Positions 1 through 7,500 of a DNA stretch of 7,500 bases are shown here, piece by piece. The notes below the pieces were generated by a model, which searched no databases, was not told the DNA's origin, and worked only from the letters and a program-made list of their open reading frames with translations. This DNA comes from Leptospira borgpetersenii serovar Javanica (GTDB taxonomy: Bacteria > Spirochaetota > Leptospiria > Leptospirales > Leptospiraceae), in the NCBI RefSeq assembly GCF_003046425.1, contig NZ_QAJG01000018.1, positions 1 to 7,500 of the forward strand, in the 5' to 3' direction. The translations under genes were made by a program, and so were the position numbers. Each line of letters opens with the position of its first letter. Positions within the stretch are counted from its first letter, which is position 1.

Positions 1-102
1 CGCAATCTACAGCTAAGAGGAAAAACTCCTCAAGTGATGATAACGGCAGTTTCAAGAGAGTTATCCGGATTTCTTTGGGCAGCGATGAATCTGGTTGCAT
101 AG
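1..102 (+). CDS. IS110-family transposase, C-terminal end only (gene cut by window edge)
   Basis: Frame 1 is open from the first base to TAG at 100-102 and gives 33 residues beginning [20 protein letters not shown] and ending in [10 protein letters not shown]. This is the kind of C-terminal tail that follows the Transposase_20 (IS116/IS110/IS902) domain. IS110-family enzymes are DEDD/serine recombinases that move the element without classical terminal inverted repeats. The strongest evidence is internal: the broken transposase at 2700-3856 stops resembling a transposase after the residues KKFRN, and this fragment begins with RN, so the two read as consecutive parts of one protein. Whether the upstream copy is intact cannot be seen. 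A small imperfect inverted repeat follows 12 bases after the stop. Confidence 0.75.
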   Translation, partial: RNLQLRGKTPQVMITAVSRELSGFLWAAMNLVA

Positions 103-114
103 AGCTATAAGTAA

Positions 115-189
<75 letters not shown>

Positions 190-210
190 CTCATGTTTCA
201 TTCAATGATT

Positions 211-394
<184 letters not shown>

Positions 395-460
395 AAATTA
401 TTGGGTGATTAAAAAATATGCGAAAAAAGATTTACTGCTCCGGATGGGGGCGCCATATCA

Positions 461-616
461 GAGCCGGTCTCAAAACCTCTAAAATGTGGGAACTCCCACG
501 AAAGCTTGACAATAATAAAACCTATTCGAAGATCGATGATCGTCAAAAGGGGCGAGAACTCCCGTTTTATGAAAAATTCAAAATGAATATTTCTGTAGAG
601 GTTTTGAGACCAGCTC
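461..616. mobile_element. MITE-like element with 21-bp terminal inverted repeats
   Basis: Bases 461-481 and 596-616 are inverted repeats matching at 20 of 21 positions, with shared core GGTCTCAAAACCTCTA. The 156 bp element is flanked by TCA (458-460) and TTA (617-619), which could be a three-base target duplication with one change. Inside, near the left end, lies GTGGGAACTCCCAC (486-499), and a decayed form, CGAGAACTCCCG, lies at 553-564. Its ends resemble those of the element at 3142-3315 (GGTCTCAAAACCT against TGTCCCAAAACCT). The open frame at 418-675 crosses the left end and stops 59 bases past the right end, so it is taken as a by-product and not a gene. Confidence 0.6.
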
Positions 617-738
617 TTAGTTCCACCTCTTTCAAATTGAACAAGTCTATTTTAAAATCGGGAATAAAGTCCTGAAACACGTCCGTTTCTTGTTTTGTTA
701 ATACGAACTGATCCGAAAATCGATCTCCCAATTTCCAT

Positions 739-850
739 TCAGAGGACTGACGAACTCGCTTTGCTCGTTCTAGACAGAGGACAGAAAGAAACGGGGGAGT
801 TATTGCATCGCGGATTTAGAATGCAGTTTGTGGAGATAAAAAAGAGAACA
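739..850 (+). repeat. Repeat copy A, possible decayed left end of an IS110 element
   Basis: This stretch matches 2609-2725 over about 110 bases. Shared blocks include TTCAGAGGACTGA, GCTCGTTCTAGAC, GACAGAAAGAAACG and TTTAGAATGCAGTTTG, followed by an A-rich AAAAAAGA. Copy B carries seven extra bases after GACTGA. In copy B the block runs directly into recognisable transposase, so the shared ATGCAGTTTG (here 821-830) may be the transposase start and the preceding 80 bases the non-coding left end. Copy A has no recognisable transposase after it. The frame 695-1156 that spans this repeat has no recognisable domain and is not called a gene. Confidence 0.55.
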
Positions 851-1195
851 AAGGAAGCTGCATTAGCAAAACGAACTGCTTTTCCCGTTCAGAGGACAGA
901 AACGGAGGAGCTCCTACTTTTTTGGAAAATTCTTTCTCATTTTCAATCGCCGAACCCAGGTTACAACATCGCGCTCATATTAATACAAAGTCTGATAAAA
1001 AAGAGACGAAATTTTGGACCAAGCAAAAAAGCTAAAAATATTTTCCAACATCAAAAACGTTTGTGGAATTCAAAGCCCAAACAATATAGCAGAAATTCCA
1101 ACGTTATAATAAAATATTTAAGCTATTGCAGAAATATCGGACAATTTTTTGATTGAAATTAGGTCTAAGAATTGGATCTGTCGTTATCTAAGATA
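851..1195. other. Non-coding stretch with one more repeat fragment
   Basis: No supported gene lies here. CGTTCAGAGGACAGAAACGG at 886-905 repeats the motif that opens repeat copies A and B. It runs into the palindromic GGAGGAGCTCCTAC (904-917), a relative of the GTGGGAACTCCCAC motif at 486. The rest is AT-rich. It must include the promoter of the downstream DUF4395 gene, but no -35/-10 pair is good enough to call. Confidence 0.4.
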
Positions 1196-1207
1196 GAAGG
1201 AAGGTTT

Positions 1208-1705
1208 ATGATTCAAATCGGCAAATTTCCGGATTCAGTCAATGAATACGCTGCAAGATCGGTGGCTGGACTCGTTTTTCTCCTCACGATTGCAACACTG
1301 TTAACTCAGTCGATTTGGCTGAATCTAGCTCTGCTCTACGGATTTACAGCTCGGGTTCTATACGGACCAAAATTTTCCATTTTTGCAAGACTTGCAATTC
1401 ACGGAATCGTTCCTTTACTGAACCTGGGAAATAAAACCGTGGCAGGACCGCCGAAACGATTTGCTCAAGGAGTAGGGTTTTTATTTAGCTTAACTTCTTT
1501 GATACTACTGATACAAGGGCAGATTTTGGCGTTTCAAATCACGCTTGGAATTCTCATATTTTTTACGGCTTTGGAATCTTTCGTGGGTTTTTGCGCCGGA
1601 TGTTTCGTATTCGGCTATCTGATGCAATGGGGAATTATTCCGCAGGAAGTCTGCGAGAGATGCAATCGTCTCACATTTACTTCAAAAGAACCGAATGTTT
1701 ATTGA
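1208..1705 (+). CDS. DUF4395 family integral membrane protein
   Basis: This 165-residue hydrophobic protein is recognised as DUF4395 by the GPPKRFAQ block at residues 80-87 and the Cys-Ala-Gly-Cys (CAGC) motif at 129-132 near the C-terminus. About four membrane segments can be seen, near residues 18-34, 37-52, 88-104 and 107-127. A second pair, Cys-Glu-Arg-Cys, sits at 149-152 in the hydrophilic tail. The family's biochemical role is not established; the cysteine pairs suggest thiol redox or metal binding, which is inference. The ATG at 1208 is chosen because GAAGG (1196-1200) lies seven bases upstream and the protein then begins in the family style (MIQIGKFPDSVNEYAAR). A TTG at 1172 would add 12 residues without a ribosome site. 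The gene is transcribed alone and faces a convergent DUF4256 gene. Confidence 0.88.
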   Translation: MIQIGKFPDSVNEYAARSVAGLVFLLTIATLLTQSIWLNLALLYGFTARVLYGPKFSIFARLAIHGIVPLLNLGNKTVAGPPKRFAQGVGFLFSLTSLILLIQGQILAFQITLGILIFFTALESFVGFCAGCFVFGYLMQWGIIPQEVCERCNRLTFTSKEPNVY

Positions 1706-1836
1706 CCTAACGTCAAAAAGAAAAACTTAATTTACAATACATATCGCGAAAAGAAAAAATCGTATTATGGTTTCAACACTTATTGAGTTGATATTCATTT
1801 CACTTCCGACACAGTTCGAGTTTACTTGGATCAAAT

Positions 1837-2406
<570 letters not shown>

Positions 2407-2524
2407 ACTTTTATTTGACCTCCATTAATGATATATCAGGCGATCACTGCTTAAATTTATTTGAATCCGTGTGTATTGTGCCCTATTTTTCTTTGTCGCA
2501 AGTAAATTTAGAAAAAATGACGTC

Positions 2525-2595
<71 letters not shown>

Positions 2596-2608
2596 CAGAG
2601 CTTGTCCG

Positions 2609-2725
2609 TTCAGAGGACTGAGGACAGACGAACTTCGCTTCGCTCGTTCTAGACGGAAGACAGAAAGAAACGAGGGAGATAGTACATCAAGAATTTAGAA
2701 TGCAGTTTGCGGAGACAAAAAAGAA
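2609..2725 (+). repeat. Repeat copy B, probable left end and first codons of the IS110 remnant
   Basis: This is the second copy of the repeat at 739-850. It opens with TTCAGAGGACTGA and contains the pyrimidine-rich CGAACTTCGCTTCGCTCG (2629-2646). It ends in ATGCAGTTTG (2700-2709) followed by GGAGAC and an A-run that reads on into transposase sequence. IS110-group elements carry a non-coding end next to the transposase start that encodes a bridge RNA (established for the family). This block is in the right place, but no bridge RNA fold was demonstrated. Confidence 0.5.
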
Positions 2726-3856
2726 AAGATCAGAATCGCGTATTTAACGAGCAAATCAAAGGAAATAGTAAAGGAACAACAGATAAAACACAATGAAGTT
2801 CAGATCAAAAAGTTCATCAAAAAACTCAAAGCAGAATGGGACGAAATAGATTGATGTTACGAAGCGGGAGTAACCGGTTATCTACTCTACAGATATCTAA
2901 AGTATTTGGGAGTGAATTGTATTCTGGTCGTGCCTGGAAAGATACCAAGGCAAAGTTCAGATAAGATCAAAACGGACAGAGAGACGCGATCAAATGAGCG
3001 AGATTATTGCGAAGTGGAGAATTGGAATCGATTCATGTACCGAGTGAAGAAGACGAAGCAGTAAGAGATTATCTAAGATCCCGTGATAGTCTTCGTTTGG
3101 ATTTAGGAAGGAATCGTCAAAGGTTACTGAATTCTTATTAAGAACTTGTCCCAAAACCTAAGAAAAGAAATCGGCTCCAAAAGTTCGTAATAAAGCGAAA
3201 ACGTAGGAATTCCCACGGATCATGCTCTTTGATAATTTACGGGCTTTCGAAAAGATTCTATTGTTCGTGCACTCTTGTCGGAGTTCTTACAATTCCAAGG
3301 TTTTGGGACAAGTTCTAAGAAAGGGTATAACTTACTCAGCGACAAAGTATTGGACAATCAGTCATTACAAATGGTTGAATAACCTTCATTTTGAAAATGA
3401 GATTCTTCAGGAAACGTTTAACAACTATTATAGTCGGGTAAGAATTTAAGAAGAGAATCTAAAATCCATGGATAAAAGATTCAAGAGATAGCGGCAAGTG
3501 AACCGCATCGAGAGAAAGTGGGAATCTTAAGATGCTTTCAAGGAGTGGATTATTTAACGGCCATGTTTTTGCTCTGTGAGGTTTGTGATTTTAAGAGATT
3601 TAAAACGGCCGGTTCGTTCATGAGTTTTCTTGGACCTGTTCCCGGAGAATATTCCAGCGGTTCCAAAAGAAAACAAACAGGGATTACAAAAACTGGAAGT
3701 CCCAGACTTAGAAGGATTTTGACAGAAGCAGCTTGGCAACATCGCTTCCCTGGAACAGGAAGTAAAATTATAACTGCACGTAGATCGGGCTAACATGCGT
3801 TAGTTGTTTCTTTGTCGGAAAAAGCTTCTCTCAGGTTACACAAGAAGTTTCGTAAT
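2700..3856 (+). pseudogene. IS110-family transposase, multiply broken
   Basis: A transposase reads across all three frames. The parts seen in order are [50 protein letters not shown] with the catalytic-type Glu, [50 protein letters not shown], and the C-terminal domain with [18 protein letters not shown] (candidate nucleophilic serine). It ends at HKKFRN. Damage: TGA at 2852; a one-base loss near 2980 plus TGA at 2995; a one-base loss near 3130; a 174 bp insertion at 3142; CAA-to-TAA at 3447; a one-base loss near 3478; CAA-to-TAA at 3791; and truncation after 3856, the lost tail being of the kind seen at 1-102. The N-terminal GIDxSK motif with the first catalytic Asp is damaged. IS1533/ISLin1-type Leptospira elements are likely relatives, from memory only. 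The frames at 3222-3449 and 3518-3793 are pieces of this pseudogene. Confidence 0.88.
3142..3315. mobile_element. MITE-like non-coding element inserted in the IS110 pseudogene
   Basis: The ends GAACTTGTCCCAAAACCT (3142-3159) and AGGTTTTGGGACAAGTTC (3298-3315) are perfect 18-base inverted repeats. TAA occurs on both flanks (3139-3141 and 3316-3318), consistent with a three-base target duplication. Removing the element and one TAA joins TTATTAAGAAAGGGTATA, which continues the transposase as FLLRKGI apart from a one-base loss just upstream. The 174 bases carry no gene of their own, so any movement would depend on a transposase elsewhere. GTAGGAATTCCCAC (3203-3216) lies inside, like the core motif of the element at 461-616. 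Confidence 0.75.
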
Positions 3857-3943
3857 AAAATATAAGAGCTCCCACATTCAGAGGTTGATGACAATGTCAT
3901 GGCAATCTGTTCTTACAAAAGACAGTTTTGGGACAAACTCTTA
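3849..3943. mobile_element. Truncated relative of the 3142-3315 element
   Basis: Three blocks recur in the same order as in the 3142-3315 element: TTCGTAATAAA (3849-3859 here, 3184-3194 there), GTTCTTACAA (3909-3918 and 3283-3292), and the right end GTTTTGGGACAAACTC (3925-3940), which differs from its counterpart at two positions. TTA follows at 3941-3943, where the other copy has TAA. The left terminal repeat is missing and the interior is shorter. AGAGCTCCCAC (3865-3875) is a decayed form of the core motif. The broken transposase passes into this element at the shared TTCGTAAT, which suggests a junction at short homology. Confidence 0.5.
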
Positions 3944-4272
3944 TTACTCGGAAGTATAAAAAGAATGCCGTAATAAGTTCGTTTTAAAAGTTAGAATTCT
4001 TATTCAAAAAAGCCAACAATTCCGGATTCGGCGCAATTTTATAATGAACGGTTTCTTAAAAAGAAAAAAGTATTTTAGAGAATAAGAATTGGTATTTCAT
4101 AATTTTTTTAACTGCTTCGATCGTGCTGTTTGAAGAAAGAATATCGACTTAGGCGACTCAGTTTTCAATAAAGAATTTGGCTTGATTGAAAAAACATTAT
4201 TCTGGTTATCGATTTTTAGCCTCTGGAAGTAAACGAATACTATTATGGCTGTACCACGGTAACCGATTCGAG
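3944..4272. other. Intergenic stretch downstream of the methyltransferase
   Basis: No gene is supported. AATTCTTATTC (3995-4005) and GAATAAGAATT (4080-4090) are perfect 11-base inverted repeats 74 bases apart; they may be ends of a small decayed element or chance in AT-rich DNA. No convincing Rho-independent terminator for the methyltransferase was found on the minus strand here. Confidence 0.4.
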
Positions 4273-5325
<1,053 letters not shown>

Positions 5326-5359
5326 AACTATGAAAATTAGAATTTCGATTTTTATTTTC

Positions 5360-7500
<2,141 letters not shown>

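Noticed and set aside
418..675. Plus-strand open frame of 85 codons
   Set aside because: It spans the 461-616 inverted-repeat element, has no recognisable motif, and its ATG follows an A-rich stretch without a ribosome site.
695..1156. Plus-strand open frame of 153 codons
   Set aside because: It runs through repeat copy A and a further repeat fragment; the translation is low complexity with no domain, and the start lacks a ribosome site. It is better explained as repeat DNA.
1172..1207. Upstream TTG start for the DUF4395 gene
   Set aside because: No ribosome site precedes it, while the ATG at 1208 has GAAGG at a suitable distance and gives a family-like N-terminus.
3222..3449. Plus-strand open frame as a separate gene
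   Set aside because: Its first part lies in the inserted element and its last part is transposase sequence ([14 protein letters not shown]), so it is a chance fusion in a pseudogene.
3554..3796. Minus-strand open frame of 80 codons
   Set aside because: It is antisense to the conserved C-terminal domain of the transposase remnant.

Overview
The window looks like a chromosomal segment of a pathogenic Leptospira. This is judged from the AT-rich composition, the style of the tsaD, pssA, DUF4395 and DUF4256 proteins, an IS110-family transposase of the kind common in that genus, and the many short repeats with GTGGGAACTCCCAC-like cores. No database was searched, so the species is inferred.

Layout. 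Bases 1-102 are the last codons of an IS110-family transposase whose body lies upstream of the window. Bases 103-1195 hold no convincing gene. This stretch contains several imperfect inverted repeats, a 156 bp element with matched ends (461-616) and one copy of a repeat (739-850) that recurs at 2609-2725. Two intact genes of unknown function then converge: a small membrane protein with a DUF4395 domain (1208-1705, +) and a DUF4256 protein (1837-2406, -). Bases 2407-4272 are mobile-element debris. They include a 67-base nested hairpin, the second repeat copy, an IS110 transposase broken by nonsense codons and frameshifts (2700-3856), a 174 bp non-coding element inserted cleanly into it, and the right end of a related element (3925-3940).

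From 4273 to the end all genes are on the minus strand. They are an apparently solitary beta-group DNA methyltransferase with TSPPY and DPFWGTG motifs (4273-5325), then, after a 450-base gap, the translationally coupled pair tsaD-pssA. pssA makes phosphatidylserine. tsaD, cut by the window edge, makes the t6A modification of tRNAs. Their ATGA stop/start overlap indicates one operon read tsaD then pssA; the functional link is only co-expression.

The most interesting signal is the family of short non-autonomous elements. One sits inside the dead transposase and is flanked by TAA on both sides. Removing the element plus one TAA rejoins the transposase at a conserved FLLRKG stretch. Two further loci carry related ends, which points to a small MITE family that was mobile here. 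No complete new defence or metabolic system is visible.
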